Assembly: GCF_001431425.1 (NCBI RefSeq)
Contig: NZ_LDJG01000017.1
Location: 97,881-161,880 of the forward strand
Source: Stenotrophomonas nitritireducens
Lineage (GTDB): Bacteria; Pseudomonadota; Gammaproteobacteria; Xanthomonadales; Xanthomonadaceae
Length of the DNA: 64,000 nt
Reading direction: 5' to 3'
The translations under genes were made by a program, and so were the position numbers. Positions within the stretch are counted from its first letter, which is position 1. Each line of letters opens with the position of its first letter. The notes under the pieces were generated by a model. It made no database searches. It had not been told where the DNA came from and was given only the letters and a program-made list of their open reading frames with translations. Below, one piece after another: positions 63,910-64,000 of this stretch.

Positions 63910-63980
63910 GGCATGTTTTCGCCCAGTTCATCCCGAGGTTTACCTCTGCAAAAGAGGTAGTCCAGCCTTTGGGCTACGGC

Positions 63981-63996
63981 CTCGGCTGCAGCCGAG
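63981..63996. repeat. Perfect 16-bp palindrome
   Basis: CTCGGCTGCAGCCGAG, following two weaker hairpins (63940-63975) beyond the transporter gene. It may be part of a terminator that continues past the window. Confidence 0.4.
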
Positions 63997-64000
63997 CGTA

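Overview
The window is a high-GC proteobacterial accessory region, most of it the interior of a large integrative and conjugative element (ICE) of the PFGI-1/ICEclc/SPI-7-like class, carrying metal resistance and phage defence cargo. The transfer genes, the MobH relaxase, the many small ICE-core proteins (DUF3275, DUF932, DUF3577, DUF3742, DUF3085) and the mer, cad/pbr and cop-type genes point to a beta- or gammaproteobacterium such as Pseudomonas, Achromobacter or a Burkholderiales genus. No chromosomal marker, tRNA, integrase or att site is visible, so neither the host nor the element ends can be fixed.

Layout. 1-5.1 kb: a metal operon read leftwards from a MerR-type promoter (two small metal-associated proteins, an ICMT-like membrane methyltransferase, PPK2, and a P1B ATPase running off the left edge), a His-rich exported protein behind an Anr/FNR box, and a MerR-like regulator. 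5.2-7.6 kb: scarred DNA with soxR, remnants of an NmrA-like oxidoreductase and a MerR regulator, and an IS5-family insertion sequence with CTAG target duplications. 7.6-11.5 kb: relaxase traI, an Xre-RES toxin-antitoxin pair and DUF3742. 11.5-25.5 kb: the leftward mating-pair operon (TraG, TraU/W-like proteins, RadC, a Dsb-like protein, the TraC/VirB4 ATPase, TraB/K/E/L-like proteins and pilin). 25.7-33.0 kb: an inserted defence block on the + strand (HTH-PIN toxin-antitoxin, a complete type III CBASS of TRIP13, two HORMA-type proteins, CD-NTase and NucC, then a large zinc-hook SMC-like ATPase in the same run). 33.0-39.1 kb: the rest of the transfer genes (TraD, lytic transglycosylase, PilL-like lipoprotein). 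39.2-58.0 kb: leftward ICE maintenance genes (SNF2 helicase, methyltransferase, DUF proteins), one of which, a DUF3085 gene, is split by a 3.9-kb mer transposon. 58.1-63.9 kb: a Cd/Pb/Zn cluster (Cys-rich peptide, lspA, a four-HMA P1B ATPase, a CadR/PbrR regulator, a decayed sterol desaturase, a CDF-like transporter).

Regulation. Five clear intrinsic terminators divide the maintenance region. Four copies of a three-hairpin leader RNA with compensatory base changes lie 100-150 nt upstream of radC, DUF3577, a 274-aa protein and a 70-aa protein; this matches my memory of the published radC RNA motif. A second, simpler hairpin, often preceded by a UCAUCCACC-like stretch, lies just upstream of at least 18 of these genes. 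Three MerR-type promoters with 19-bp spacers and one with about 20 bp control the metal genes.

The most interesting parts are the CBASS operon with its uncharacterised SMC-like ATPase, the repeated leader RNAs, and the 52-aa exported Cys-pair peptide next to lspA.
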